From an uncultured Synergistales bacterium (GTDB lineage Bacteria; Synergistota; Synergistia; Synergistales; Aminobacteriaceae): a stretch of DNA of 61,530 bases. Positions 37,890 through 46,731 of this stretch are shown piece by piece. Positions within the stretch are counted from its first letter, which is position 1. Every line of letters starts with the position of its first letter. Where the stretch lies: positions 1-61,530 of the forward strand of contig CAJOCL010000012.1 of NCBI GenBank assembly GCA_905233565.1. The letters run 5' to 3'. Below the pieces are notes generated by a model. It was not told where the DNA came from, did not search any database, and saw only the letters and a list, made by a program, of their open reading frames with translations. Position numbers and translations under genes: made by a program.

Positions 37890-37910
37890 ATAAAATTCCC
37901 GAAAAAAATA

Positions 37911-37958
37911 TCTGCCTCCTTTCAACCCTGTTTACGGTGAGGGAGGCAGTTTTTTTAT
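37911..37958 (+). terminator. Bidirectional terminator between EF-G-like gene and gntP
   Basis: CTGCCTCC and GGAGGCAG form a stem around a loop of about 20 bases, followed on the plus strand by TTTTTTTA and on the minus strand by ATATTTTTTTC. It ends the minus-strand gntP operon and, before the IS insertion, would have ended the EF-G-like transcript. Confidence 0.75.
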
Positions 37959-37961
37959 GAC

Positions 37962-39383
37962 TTATAAAACGTAGCTGAGGACTAAGACTTCAACAACGCC
38001 GACTGCCCACGCGATTGTTGACGTGAACGACCATACACGGAGCTGATCTTTTGCCTCGCTTACGCCCAATGTCCTGTTGACGACCCAGAAATAACTGTCG
38101 TTGAAATATCCGAAGAACAATGAGCCGACGCAGCATGCAATTACGCCGAGCAGCGGATTAACGCCCGCATTGTTGAGAATGGGAGCCGTTATGCTTGCAG
38201 CCGTTACCATTGCGACAGTGCCTGACCCCTGAACGAAGCGCATTGCCGTTGAAATTACGAGAGGAAGAACGGCTAACGGGATTGCAGTCTGTGAGAGATA
38301 ACCGGCCATGTATGAGCCGAGTCCCGAATCCTGTATTATGCGTCCCAATGCTCCGCCGCCTCCTGTAACAAGCAGGATAATGCCTGCGCTTGCCATTCCC
38401 TTTTCCATTTCGGCAAGAGCCGTCTCCCTTGAAAGTTTACGGGCAAGCGTGAAGATCGCTACGAGTAACCCAAGACCTACGGCGACTATGGGCTGACCCA
38501 AGAAGATTATCGGCTGCATGAATCCAGTTGTCATTTTGAGTGCGCTTGCAACGGTGTTGATGAGTATTAATATTATCGGGAGTATTAACGGCATGAAACT
38601 TTCCATAGTTCCCGGCACTCCTGACATGTCCATGTTGAAAGCAGCATCGTAATCGGGCTTCTGGTATTCGCTTTTAACAATCTCGTCATCATCATTCTGA
38701 AGCCAGTAATATTTTTTTGACAGGTACATTCTTGCGTACATTATGCAGCCTATAGCCATAGGAAGAGATAGAACTATGCTTGCAAGAATATACAGACCGA
38801 CATCAACGCCGAATATTCCGCATACTCCGAGCGGGCCGGGTGTCGGGGGAACCATTGAGTGGGTTATGACAAGTCCTGCTGCCAGCGCAACGCCCAGACC
38901 GATTAACGATTTCTTCGTTACCCTTGAAAGTGCCTTAGCTATCGGCGCAAGAACGACAAATCCAGAATCGCAGAAAATCGGAATTGATACTAAAAATCCC
39001 GTGAACGCAAGAGCTTCTTCCTCGCGTCCTCTTCCGAAAAGTTTCAGGAACGTATGAGCCATTCTCTTTGCTGCTCCCGTAGCCTCGAACAGCTGACCCA
39101 TCATTACGCCGAAACCGATTATTATTCCGATACTTCCCAACGTACCGCCGAAGCCGTTGGAAATTGACGAGATTATGCTTCCCGTTCTCTGCACTCCGTC
39201 AGCACCCAGATATGCCGTGTTAAGAAGCGGCATTCCGCCTATAACGCCGACTATTACCGTTGCGAGTATCAACGCCAAGAAAGCCTGAACTTTCGTTTTC
39301 AGAACGAGCCATATCAGCATTACTATGCCGATTAAAAGGCCGATTAACATTTGATTTCCGCCTACTGATATTAAATCCTGCAT
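37962..39383 (-). CDS. GntP-family permease, probable sugar acid symporter
   Basis: A 473-residue, about 12-helix permease of the gluconate:H+ symporter family, recognisable from FGVMMGQLFEATGAAKRMAHT near 92, GLVITHSMVPPTPGPLG near 170 and GGALGRIIQDSG near 340. It is the last gene of an operon with the PdxA2-like dehydrogenase and the four-carbon acid sugar kinase. In such operons the permease brings in threonate or erythronate-type acids, which is the proposed substrate here. Confidence 0.88.
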   Translation of the reverse strand: MQDLISVGGNQMLIGLLIGIVMLIWLVLKTKVQAFLALILATVIVGVIGGMPLLNTAYLGADGVQRTGSIISSISNGFGGTLGSIGIIIGFGVMMGQLFEATGAAKRMAHTFLKLFGRGREEEALAFTGFLVSIPIFCDSGFVVLAPIAKALSRVTKKSLIGLGVALAAGLVITHSMVPPTPGPLGVCGIFGVDVGLYILASIVLSLPMAIGCIMYARMYLSKKYYWLQNDDDEIVKSEYQKPDYDAAFNMDMSGVPGTMESFMPLILPIILILINTVASALKMTTGFMQPIIFLGQPIVAVGLGLLVAIFTLARKLSRETALAEMEKGMASAGIILLVTGGGGALGRIIQDSGLGSYMAGYLSQTAIPLAVLPLVISTAMRFVQGSGTVAMVTAASITAPILNNAGVNPLLGVIACCVGSLFFGYFNDSYFWVVNRTLGVSEAKDQLRVWSFTSTIAWAVGVVEVLVLSYVL

Positions 39384-39410
39384 GAAAAATTTTCCCCTTT
39401 CAACATAAAA

Positions 39411-40412
39411 TTATTTTTTCACAAAAAACGGAGCATACTTAGCGGCGAGCCTTATCGCCTCAACCATGCTTACTTCACTGACTATGTTTTTCCCGGCAAT
39501 GTCGAAAGCCGTACCGTGATCAACGCTTGTACGCAAAATCGGCATTCCGTTGGTGATTGAGATTGTCCGCTCAAAGTCAAGTGTCTTTGTCGCTATATGC
39601 CCCTGATCGTGATAGAGCGATAAAACGCTTGAATAACGCCCTATTGCTGCCTGATGGAATACCGAGTCTGCACCTATCGGGCCTGCAACCTTGTAGCCCT
39701 GAGCCTTTAACTCTTCGACTGCCGGCGTAATCTCGTTGACTTCCTCCCAGCCGAAAAGGCCGTGTTCACCGCAGTGAGGGTTAAGCCCGGCGACTGCCAT
39801 TGTCCCCTCAGTTACTCCGAGACGTTCAAGGGCAGCCATACATTCTTTGACGCACTCAATGATTTTTGACTTTCTTATCTGCCCTAACATCTGGAGCAGT
39901 GAAAGATGACGGGTCAGGAAAAACACGCGCAAGCCGTTAGTCTCAAACATCGTCAGAGGGTCTTTAGTGTTCGTCAGCGCGCCGAAAATCTCAGTATGTC
40001 CGATGAACGGGACATTTGCGGCGTGCAGAGCCTCTTTGTTGATGGGCGTTGTTGCGACCGCGTCAGCCTTTCCCGACATTGCAAGCTCAATGCTGCACTT
40101 GATGTAATCGAACGCAGCCTGACCGCACATAGCTTGAACTGTTCCGTATTTGAATTTTGACTGGTCAATATTTTTCAGGTCAATCAAATTCAGGACATCG
40201 GGCGAAAAGTCAGCGTTTGAAACGTCATTGCAGACATGAATTTTGAGGGGTGATTTTGTTAAAGCTATAGCATTTTCAATTACTCCCCTGTCGCCTATGA
40301 TGATACAGTCCGCGCAGTTCCTGACCGTATCTGATGATAGAGCTTTGACCGTTATTTCAGGCCCCACGCCTGCAGGGTCTCCGATTGGTACAGCGATAAT
40401 GGGTTTTGCCAT
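39411..40412 (-). CDS. pdxA2: PdxA2-type 4-phospho-threonate dehydrogenase
   Basis: A 333-residue PdxA-family oxidoreductase: [12 protein letters not shown] at the start, metal ligands in [13 protein letters not shown] and [13 protein letters not shown]. PdxA makes a pyridoxal precursor, but the branch found next to a four-carbon sugar acid kinase oxidises and decarboxylates 4-phospho-threonate to dihydroxyacetone phosphate, CO2 and NADH. The neighbours on both sides support that role. The product would enter glycolysis via the aldolases. Confidence 0.86.
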   Translation of the reverse strand: MAKPIIAVPIGDPAGVGPEITVKALSSDTVRNCADCIIIGDRGVIENAIALTKSPLKIHVCNDVSNADFSPDVLNLIDLKNIDQSKFKYGTVQAMCGQAAFDYIKCSIELAMSGKADAVATTPINKEALHAANVPFIGHTEIFGALTNTKDPLTMFETNGLRVFFLTRHLSLLQMLGQIRKSKIIECVKECMAALERLGVTEGTMAVAGLNPHCGEHGLFGWEEVNEITPAVEELKAQGYKVAGPIGADSVFHQAAIGRYSSVLSLYHDQGHIATKTLDFERTISITNGMPILRTSVDHGTAFDIAGKNIVSEVSMVEAIRLAAKYAPFFVKK

Positions 40413-40428
40413 TTTTGATATTACCTCC

Positions 40429-41733
40429 CTAAATGAATAATTTAGATTTCAGGTAGTTCACGCATAAATTGATAGCGTCTGAATTTCCCTGACTTCCTCC
40501 CTTAGTTACGACATGAAGGCCGTCAAATTCACCGCCGTAAAATAATCCGTAAGCGGCTAAAGGTAAAACCTCGTCCCTCAGGTCAAGCCCTGAAGCTCCG
40601 AACTTTTCGCATAATGACTGTGTTACGTCCCCGCCGGTTGCGTAAAGCCCCTTGAAAGATTTTTCGCCTCTCAGGACACGTAAAGCAATCTCGGCAAGAC
40701 TGTCATTAATCCGTCCCGTCAAAATATCAATATGTCCTGAATATTGCTTGAAGTCGATACGTTTTTCGGGGTAAATTCCGTCTCCCGTTACGGTTAAGAC
40801 TGTATTAGTTTTTGAAAGTTCGAGAACTTCAGATGTTACGCGTGAAATTTCCTGCTCCCGTGAATCTTCGCCGTCTAAAAATTTCTTAGTCTCAGCGAAA
40901 ACGTTGGCGATCGGTCTTTGCGCGAGCCATAATTTTTCCATCTGATCCCTTGTGTTTGAATTTACGCTCCCGACAACGGCTAGGATTTTTCTTCGTTCCT
41001 TAGTGTTAAGGGGAGTGATGATCTTTCTTGCAAGTGCTGCCGTGAACTCACCGGGATCAACGGATATTATTTTCAGTTTGCTTGTTATGACTGCATCAGC
41101 AATCAAATTCAAATCTTCTGAAGTTATGCAGTCGATTATGATTATTCTGCTTCCGCCCGATGATAAGGCTTTAATTTTTTCGGCCAAAGAGTGTTTGCCG
41201 TTCATTAAATCAGAAATGTACAGCGATGATACTTTATATTTGCTCTGAGACCTGAAAATCTCCGCAATATCTGAAGTTTTGACGGGAGTTTTAGGGTCGA
41301 TTGCAATATTAGTCTTGTGAAGGGGCAGACCGTTTACAAGAAGGTAACCCCCTGCGAGCGTTCTGCCTGAAGACGGAAAACACGGGGCGCAAATGGCCGT
41401 GTAATCATCACCGAGTGCGTCAAGAAAAGCATCAGTTTCAGCTCCAAGATTACCCCTCAAAGTCGTATCAATACGCTTGCAGAATAATTTTGTGTCATCA
41501 GTCCTGAAAGTTTTAACTGCATGTTTGACGCGTGAATAGGCTTCTTTCTGCGTAATTGCCCTGCTGTCAGTCGTTATTATGAGACAGTCGCAGTTCATGA
41601 AGTCGGAATTTTCGCGGCCATGCTCATGACTTAGGACTGAATGAGACCTGTAACCTGTTTTTGCGAGTAACACCCCTGTAGCGTTCCCGCCTGTTAAATC
41701 ATCGGCTATAACCAGACATTGTGAAATCTTCAT
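40429..41733 (-). CDS. Four-carbon acid sugar kinase (D-threonate kinase type)
   Basis: A 434-residue kinase of the DUF1537/OtnK/DtnK family: [17 protein letters not shown] at the N terminus (substrate site), [14 protein letters not shown] near 87 and the C-terminal nucleotide-binding ATGGDVT and VTKGGSQG motifs. It is expected to phosphorylate the 4-OH of a C4 sugar acid such as D-threonate. It is the first gene of the operon. ATG at 41733 is listed; a GTG three bases earlier is also possible since the ribosome site GGGG is very close to both. Confidence 0.85.
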   Translation of the reverse strand: MKISQCLVIADDLTGGNATGVLLAKTGYRSHSVLSHEHGRENSDFMNCDCLIITTDSRAITQKEAYSRVKHAVKTFRTDDTKLFCKRIDTTLRGNLGAETDAFLDALGDDYTAICAPCFPSSGRTLAGGYLLVNGLPLHKTNIAIDPKTPVKTSDIAEIFRSQSKYKVSSLYISDLMNGKHSLAEKIKALSSGGSRIIIIDCITSEDLNLIADAVITSKLKIISVDPGEFTAALARKIITPLNTKERRKILAVVGSVNSNTRDQMEKLWLAQRPIANVFAETKKFLDGEDSREQEISRVTSEVLELSKTNTVLTVTGDGIYPEKRIDFKQYSGHIDILTGRINDSLAEIALRVLRGEKSFKGLYATGGDVTQSLCEKFGASGLDLRDEVLPLAAYGLFYGGEFDGLHVVTKGGSQGNSDAINLCVNYLKSKLFI

Positions 41734-41739
41734 CACCCC

Positions 41740-41751
41740 ATTAACGTTAAT
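41740..41751. promoter_or_regulatory. 12-bp palindrome ahead of the threonate operon, possible operator
   Basis: ATTAACGTTAAT is a perfect palindrome lying 4-7 bases before the start of the kinase gene. Upstream on the minus strand are TTGTGA (-35-like) and CATAAA (-10-like) at about 16-bp spacing. The position fits an operator; no regulator gene is adjacent. Confidence 0.4.
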
Positions 41752-41780
41752 TTATGGAATGACAATAGAATATCACAAAA

Positions 41781-42725
41781 TTAAAATTTTTGTATTATTT
41801 CCGCCAGTTTTTCGGGATTTTCATTTTCGTTAAAAATTCTGCCGTTCTCAGAGAGTTTTAGAAATTCGACTGCATTTTTTGACTGGTGATTATCCATTGC
41901 GCCCGGCCATGGGATTGTTATTGTCGGCATTCCCCATTTAAGAGCCTCAGAAAGGGTTGAACCCCCAGCCCTGCATACGAGAATATCACAGACGGAGTAA
42001 AACGGGTTCATGTCCCATTGAGACGGTATGAAATGCGTATTTTCGTAATCAAGCCTTTCTTTTGATGACAGGAATATAAATTCATGTTCAGGGCATAATT
42101 TCGCGGCACTTTTCAGAATTTCGCTTAAAGGTCCGCTGCCTAACGATCCCCCTGCAGCCCCGACAATCTTTGAATTTTCGGGGACATTAACGCCCAGAAT
42201 TTTTAACGCTTCATGACGGTTAATTCTGACGGGTTCCCTTACGGGAGTGCCTGTGTAAGTGAAGTTCTTTATTCCCTCACAGGCAGGCCAGCCCGTGATA
42301 ATTTTCGCGCCGATTTTCGATGCCATACGGGTTACGCGCCCTGCAACTGCATTTTGTTCATGAAGAGTTACGGGAATGCCTTTAATTTTTGCAATTATCA
42401 GCGGTGCAAATGATATATAGCCCCCGAATAAATATATTTCGTCAGGCCTGAAATCTTTAATATATCTTGCAGTGATTAATAATGACCTGAAGACATCAAC
42501 AATTCTTGAAAAAATTTTAGTTAATGATCTTGTACCCATCGGCGAACCTGAAAGAGGCAGTATAACCGGGTTAATTCCTGAAGAGTTGTAGATTTCACTT
42601 TCAAGCTCTCTTGAACCGCACAGCCAAGACACTGAAAATCCCTGATCCTGAAGATTTTTCCCGAAGACTATTGCGGGGAAAATATGACCGCCCGTTCCGC
42701 CTGATGCAATTAATATTCTTTTCAC
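41781..42725 (-). CDS. murG: UDP-GlcNAc:lipid I transferase MurG, short C terminus
   Basis: Makes lipid II from lipid I at the inner membrane. The 314-residue protein begins with ILIASGGTGGHIFPA and has GGYISFAPL, HEQNAVAGR, GAAGGSLGS and CRAGGSTLSEAL plus the late PWPGAMDNHQ, all typical. Usual MurG length is about 355; here translation stops at EIIQKF, about 40 residues early, without the C-terminal helices that pack back on the N domain. The DNA beyond shows no continuation in another frame. It overlaps ftsW by 4 bases. Confidence 0.9.
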   Translation of the reverse strand: MKRILIASGGTGGHIFPAIVFGKNLQDQGFSVSWLCGSRELESEIYNSSGINPVILPLSGSPMGTRSLTKIFSRIVDVFRSLLITARYIKDFRPDEIYLFGGYISFAPLIIAKIKGIPVTLHEQNAVAGRVTRMASKIGAKIITGWPACEGIKNFTYTGTPVREPVRINRHEALKILGVNVPENSKIVGAAGGSLGSGPLSEILKSAAKLCPEHEFIFLSSKERLDYENTHFIPSQWDMNPFYSVCDILVCRAGGSTLSEALKWGMPTITIPWPGAMDNHQSKNAVEFLKLSENGRIFNENENPEKLAEIIQKF

Positions 42726-43807
42726 TCTGTAATCTCCGTTCCCTTATTTTCCATTTTTATTGACATTAACAGCCCTATTTTTGCCCACATGAACAGCATT
42801 GAACTTCCTCCCGCGCTCAAAAACGGCATGGGAATACCCGTTAAAGGCATTAATTTTGTTACGCCCGCGACATTAACGAACATCGGAAAAATAACTGAAG
42901 CCGTTAATCCCAGCGCAAGGGATTTAGTGAAGGGTGTTTTAGCGTTTTTGTAAATGTAATAGACCCTCCAAGTCCATAGAGCATAGAGCAGCAATAAAAA
43001 CATCGTTCCCATTAAGCCGAACTCCTCGCCTATTGCCGGGAAAATGTAATCCGTATCTGCTTCGGGCAAATATCTTTCTTCCTGAAGTCCCTTGCCTATT
43101 CCGACGCCCGTCAATGAACCGTTGGCGAACGCAACAAGACCCTGTATTATCTGAAATCCCGTATTAGTCGGATCAGACCACGGATCCCAGAAAGCGTTAA
43201 ATCTTCTCATTCTGTACGGAGCAATCATAATCAGGACAACTACGGCAGCAATTCCCAAGATTACGCCCCACACTGGATACTTCCAGCCCCTGCGCTCAAT
43301 GTGCATGACGAAACATATTGCAGTGATTATTATCGTTCCGCCTAAATTCGGCTGAAGCATTAACGGTACACCCATCATTAATATCACTAATAATGTCGGG
43401 TGGAGGAATGATTCAAAATTGCCCCTTTTATTCAAATTGTCCTCGTCCGTCAGCCTGTCAGCCATGAAAATCGGAACCGCAAGGAGCGCAAGTTCAAGAG
43501 GCTGAAAACGGATGACAAAAAAATTCAGCCACCTTCTAGCACCGCCGACCTTAATCCCGATACCCGGTATCCATGTTATGAGCAGCAGGAAGAAAGCGAG
43601 TGCGAATAATTTTCCGCTGTTTTTTTTGACCGAAGGGCTTGACCACGCGAAACAGATCATCATGAGAGTTAAGCCGAGACCGATAAACTGGAACTGCCTC
43701 AAAGGAGCTGCGTAGGGATTTCCTCCGGCCATGCTGTTGCGCAATGACAAAGACGAAATCATGACGAGGCCGCAGCCGCTGATAATTAAGGGTATTAAAA
43801 TCTCCAT
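42722..43807 (-). CDS. ftsW: Peptidoglycan polymerase FtsW (SEDS family)
   Basis: A 361-residue, ten-helix SEDS glycosyltransferase that polymerises lipid II at the septum. Matches include GGARRWL near 77, QPLELALLAVPIFMADR, LMLQPNLGG, DTDYIFPAIGEEFG and TGIPMPFLSAGGSSM near the end, the family signature. The gene lies between murD (4-bp gap) and murG (overlap), the usual dcw cluster order, which favours FtsW over RodA. Confidence 0.92.
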   Translation of the reverse strand: MEILIPLIISGCGLVMISSLSLRNSMAGGNPYAAPLRQFQFIGLGLTLMMICFAWSSPSVKKNSGKLFALAFFLLLITWIPGIGIKVGGARRWLNFFVIRFQPLELALLAVPIFMADRLTDEDNLNKRGNFESFLHPTLLVILMMGVPLMLQPNLGGTIIITAICFVMHIERRGWKYPVWGVILGIAAVVVLIMIAPYRMRRFNAFWDPWSDPTNTGFQIIQGLVAFANGSLTGVGIGKGLQEERYLPEADTDYIFPAIGEEFGLMGTMFLLLLYALWTWRVYYIYKNAKTPFTKSLALGLTASVIFPMFVNVAGVTKLMPLTGIPMPFLSAGGSSMLFMWAKIGLLMSIKMENKGTEITE

Positions 43808-43811
43808 AGGT

Positions 43812-45152
43812 TTATAACTTGCCTGACTTTTCGCGGACTATACGGCAGAAGTGTTCACCGCGAGCCTTATAACTTTTGTACATGTCCCAGCTTGTGCAGG
43901 CAGGCGATAACAGCACGATCATTCCGGGTTTTGCGAGGCTTTGTGAAATATTAACGGCTTCTTCCATATTTTCGGCTTTTCTGAAATTCTTATAGCCTGA
44001 ATTTTCCAATGCAGCCTGAATTTTTCCGGCTTCCTCGCCTATGAGAACTGCATAATCACATTCAGATTTTACGGCTTCAGCTAAAGGAGCGTAGTCCTCA
44101 CCTTTCCCCTGACCGCCGAGAATGATAATTTTTCGTCCCTTTATGCTTTTCATTGCCGTAACAGTTGCGGCTACGTTAGTTCCCTTTGAGTCGTCAATGT
44201 ATTTAACGCCATCAACCGTCCCTGCGTCCTCGCACCTGTGAGGCAGAGGCCTGAAACCGTCAAGAAGATTTTTAACGTCATCAATATCAACGCCGGTTAA
44301 TTTTGCCGAACATAAACTCATGGCGACATTTTCGAGATTATGAGAGCCGATTAACGTTGTATCAGAATAATTGAAGAGTGTTGAAGATTGGCCGTTAAGC
44401 GTCAAAATTGCCTTGTCATCAGACATGAATATATGACCTTGAGTAACGTGTTCGGGTTTTGCTCCCCATGAAAGCACGATGATTTTTCCTGTCGGCCTGA
44501 GAATTTCAAAATCTCTGTCCTGAATTATTCCCCAGCCGTCAGGGTCTCTGAGCGTCAGGACTTTTGATTTTGCTTCGACGTAAGCCTCATAACTTCCGTG
44601 CCAGTCTATATGGTCAGGAGCCAGGTTAGTTATTACTGATACTTTTGAATGAAGATTTTTAGTAGCCCTTGCAAGCTGGAAACTGCTCAATTCAAGCACG
44701 ACTGAATCGAAATCTTCACTTGTGAAAACCGATGATGCTGTGCCTAAATTTCCGCCCGTACCTGTTTTTTTGCCTGAACGGTTCAGGATATGGCCGATCA
44801 GTGAAGTAACCGTGCTTTTTCCGTTGCTTCCCGTAACGCAGATTAGATTTTCAGTGCGTATATGAGGGATTACGAAATCCAATTCACCTGTTAATTTAAC
44901 TCCGAGATTTTCAGCTTTTCTAAGAATTTCAGACTGCGGTGGGATTCCTGAACTGATTAAAATTTCGTCACAGTCAAAAACTTTATCGGTATGTCCTTCC
45001 TCAAAATCTATATTATTACGCGTAAAGATTAATTTTGCGTCATCAGAGATTGATTTTTTTTCGGAAACAAAGACTTTATAACCAAGATTGTTAGCTAATA
45101 ATGCCAATCCCTGACCGCTTACCCCTGCACCTATAACTGATACTTTGTGCAT
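43812..45152 (-). CDS. murD: UDP-N-acetylmuramoylalanine-D-glutamate ligase
   Basis: Adds D-glutamate to UDP-MurNAc-L-alanine in the cytoplasm. The 446-residue product has an N-terminal Rossmann part (VIGAGVSGQGLALL), the ATP loop TGSNGKSTVTSL near 110, ELSSFQL, NLAPDHIDWH and the C-terminal DDSKGTNVAAT. Start ATG with GGGAGGC 10 bases upstream. First gene of the murD-ftsW-murG operon; murC, murB and ftsQ are not in the window. Confidence 0.95.
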   Translation of the reverse strand: MHKVSVIGAGVSGQGLALLANNLGYKVFVSEKKSISDDAKLIFTRNNIDFEEGHTDKVFDCDEILISSGIPPQSEILRKAENLGVKLTGELDFVIPHIRTENLICVTGSNGKSTVTSLIGHILNRSGKKTGTGGNLGTASSVFTSEDFDSVVLELSSFQLARATKNLHSKVSVITNLAPDHIDWHGSYEAYVEAKSKVLTLRDPDGWGIIQDRDFEILRPTGKIIVLSWGAKPEHVTQGHIFMSDDKAILTLNGQSSTLFNYSDTTLIGSHNLENVAMSLCSAKLTGVDIDDVKNLLDGFRPLPHRCEDAGTVDGVKYIDDSKGTNVAATVTAMKSIKGRKIIILGGQGKGEDYAPLAEAVKSECDYAVLIGEEAGKIQAALENSGYKNFRKAENMEEAVNISQSLAKPGMIVLLSPACTSWDMYKSYKARGEHFCRIVREKSGKL

Positions 45153-45196
45153 ATAAATACTGCCTCCCGAATTAATTTAATTAGTAATTATAGAGC

Positions 45197-45228
45197 AAAA
45201 AAAACCCTGCCCGTTAATTTGAGCAGAG
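45197..45228 (-). terminator. Terminator after the flavodoxin gene
   Basis: On the minus strand an 8-bp stem (45221-45228 with 45205-45212) and 8-base loop are followed by eight T (45204-45197). It separates the flavodoxin gene from murD. TATAAT on the minus strand at 45187-45192 may be the murD -10 box. Confidence 0.82.
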
Positions 45229-45256
45229 CCTGAAAATTTTTGCTGATTAAATTATG

Positions 45257-45826
45257 TTATTTCAATATTTCCGAAAGCGCCCTTTCTGATGCCGAGCGGT
45301 CATTCTGAGCCGTTGAGCCTCTGACCGCAAGAGCCCTTTTAACATCAGCACCTTTCATGGCCGCTTTTAGAGTCCTGTCAGTTTTCCCGGAGCCTGAACC
45401 TTCATGAGTGCAGAAGGGAATTACCGTTTTGCCTGACCAGTCATGAGCCTCGATGAATGTGTACATGCACATTGGAATATCTCCCCACCATATGGGATAG
45501 CCGAAGTATATTGTGTCATATTCTGAAATGTCTTTGTCCTGAACGATTGCGGGGCGTGCATTTTGATTCTGTTCACGCTTTGCAACGTCGATGCAGTCAT
45601 CATATTTTGCAGGATAAGGCTTTGAGGGTTTGACCTCGAAAATTTCAGAGCCCGTCTTCTCAGCGATAATCTGTGCAAGTTTCATCGTGTTGCCGACTTC
45701 AATATGGCCAACGCCGTAATTTTCGTCAGCACGTGAAAAAACAACGATTAAACTTTTTGCCTGTGCTGCTGATGCCGTAAATGACAACGACAAAATCATT
45801 AATACTGCTATGGATATGATACGCAT
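45257..45826 (-). CDS. Exported flavodoxin-like protein
   Basis: A 189-residue flavodoxin-fold protein with a signal peptide (about residues 1-23, cut near AQA). After it come a first strand (SLIVVFSRADENY), a flavin-binding region and YFGYPIWWGDIPM near 110, and CTHEGSGSG near 140, typical of the flavodoxin_4 group, which binds FMN. The phosphate loop is SRADENYG rather than the canonical SxTGNT. Export implies an extracytoplasmic redox or quinone-reductase role, unlike cytoplasmic flavodoxins. Confidence 0.82.
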   Translation of the reverse strand: MRIISIAVLMILSLSFTASAAQAKSLIVVFSRADENYGVGHIEVGNTMKLAQIIAEKTGSEIFEVKPSKPYPAKYDDCIDVAKREQNQNARPAIVQDKDISEYDTIYFGYPIWWGDIPMCMYTFIEAHDWSGKTVIPFCTHEGSGSGKTDRTLKAAMKGADVKRALAVRGSTAQNDRSASERALSEILK

Positions 45827-45900
45827 AAAAAATTTTTCCCCTTTTCATTAAATTTCTGAATAAGTATAAAGCCTTAAACCCTGCTTGAAGTCAAGCTGTA

Positions 45901-45928
45901 TTGCTTTCAATTTTTTATAACATATAAT
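45901..45928 (+). promoter_or_regulatory. Putative promoter for the exported nucleoside phosphorylase
   Basis: TTGCTT (45901-45906) and TATAAT (45923-45928) with 16-bp spacing lie in the 134-bp gap between the divergent flavodoxin and phosphorylase genes. AAGGTGG at 45945-45951 is the ribosome binding site. Confidence 0.55.
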
Positions 45929-45960
45929 TATGTAAAATTTTTACAAGGTGGCTTTCAGCT

Positions 45961-46731
45961 ATGCGAATAATTACCGCTTTACTTATCGTTTTTGTGTGTT
46001 TCACGAGTATTAACGCAGTTCCAACACCTCATAACAGTGCGTCAGTCGGTGATTTTGCGAAAACGGTTCTCATGCCGGGCGATCCCATGAGAAGTAAATT
46101 TATCGCAGAAAAATATCTCGAAAATCCTGTCTGCGTCAACGATGTACGGGGTATACAGGGATATACGGGAACTTATAAGGGGAAGCGCATTTCAGTAATG
46201 GCATCAGGAATGGGAATCCCGTCAGCCAGCATATATTCATATGAACTTTTTAATTTTTACGGAGTTGAGAATATTATCAGGGTCGGCTCTATAGGCTCGC
46301 TATCAGACAAAATAGGGCTGAAAGATATAATAATCGCTGACAGGTTATTCAGTGACATAGATTTTTCAAGATTCTACCCTAACATTTCTGATGATGCCTA
46401 CAAATGCTCGGAATTGCTGCTTGAAAAAGCCGTTTCAATAGCTAAAGAGCAAAACTTGAAATTATTTGTCGGCCCTGTTTATACAACACTGTTTTTCTAT
46501 GATGATTCAAAATTAAGCTCAAAATATGCGTCACAAGGTGCGCTGGGTGTTGAAATGGAGGCTGCGGCTCTCTATTGCAATGCTTATCTTGCCGGGAAAA
46601 ATGCACTTGCGATTTGTACCGTTTCAGATATTCCGGGTACGGACGAAGAGCTGCCCTCTAAAGAGAGGGAGCAGGGTTTTTCAAAAATGGTTGAACTTGC
46701 CTTAGAGATTGCCTGTCAGCTTGAAGACTGA
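45961..46731 (+). CDS. deoD: Purine nucleoside phosphorylase (DeoD type) with signal peptide
   Basis: Phosphorolysis of purine nucleosides to base and ribose-1-phosphate. After a signal peptide of about 19 residues (ends INAVP), the sequence aligns from its start with DeoD: TPHNSASVGDFAKTVLMPGDP, the phosphate-site RVGSIGSL, and GVEMEAAALY with the ribose-binding Glu. The Asp of the base site is in CTVSDIPG. Export is not expected for the family. The 256-residue gene overlaps cbiA by 16 bases, tail to tail. Confidence 0.85.
   Translation: MRIITALLIVFVCFTSINAVPTPHNSASVGDFAKTVLMPGDPMRSKFIAEKYLENPVCVNDVRGIQGYTGTYKGKRISVMASGMGIPSASIYSYELFNFYGVENIIRVGSIGSLSDKIGLKDIIIADRLFSDIDFSRFYPNISDDAYKCSELLLEKAVSIAKEQNLKLFVGPVYTTLFFYDDSKLSSKYASQGALGVEMEAAALYCNAYLAGKNALAICTVSDIPGTDEELPSKEREQGFSKMVELALEIACQLED

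Noticed and set aside
41760-41790. Frameshift in murG
   Set aside because: No other frame downstream resembles the missing MurG C-terminal end, so a true early stop is more likely.
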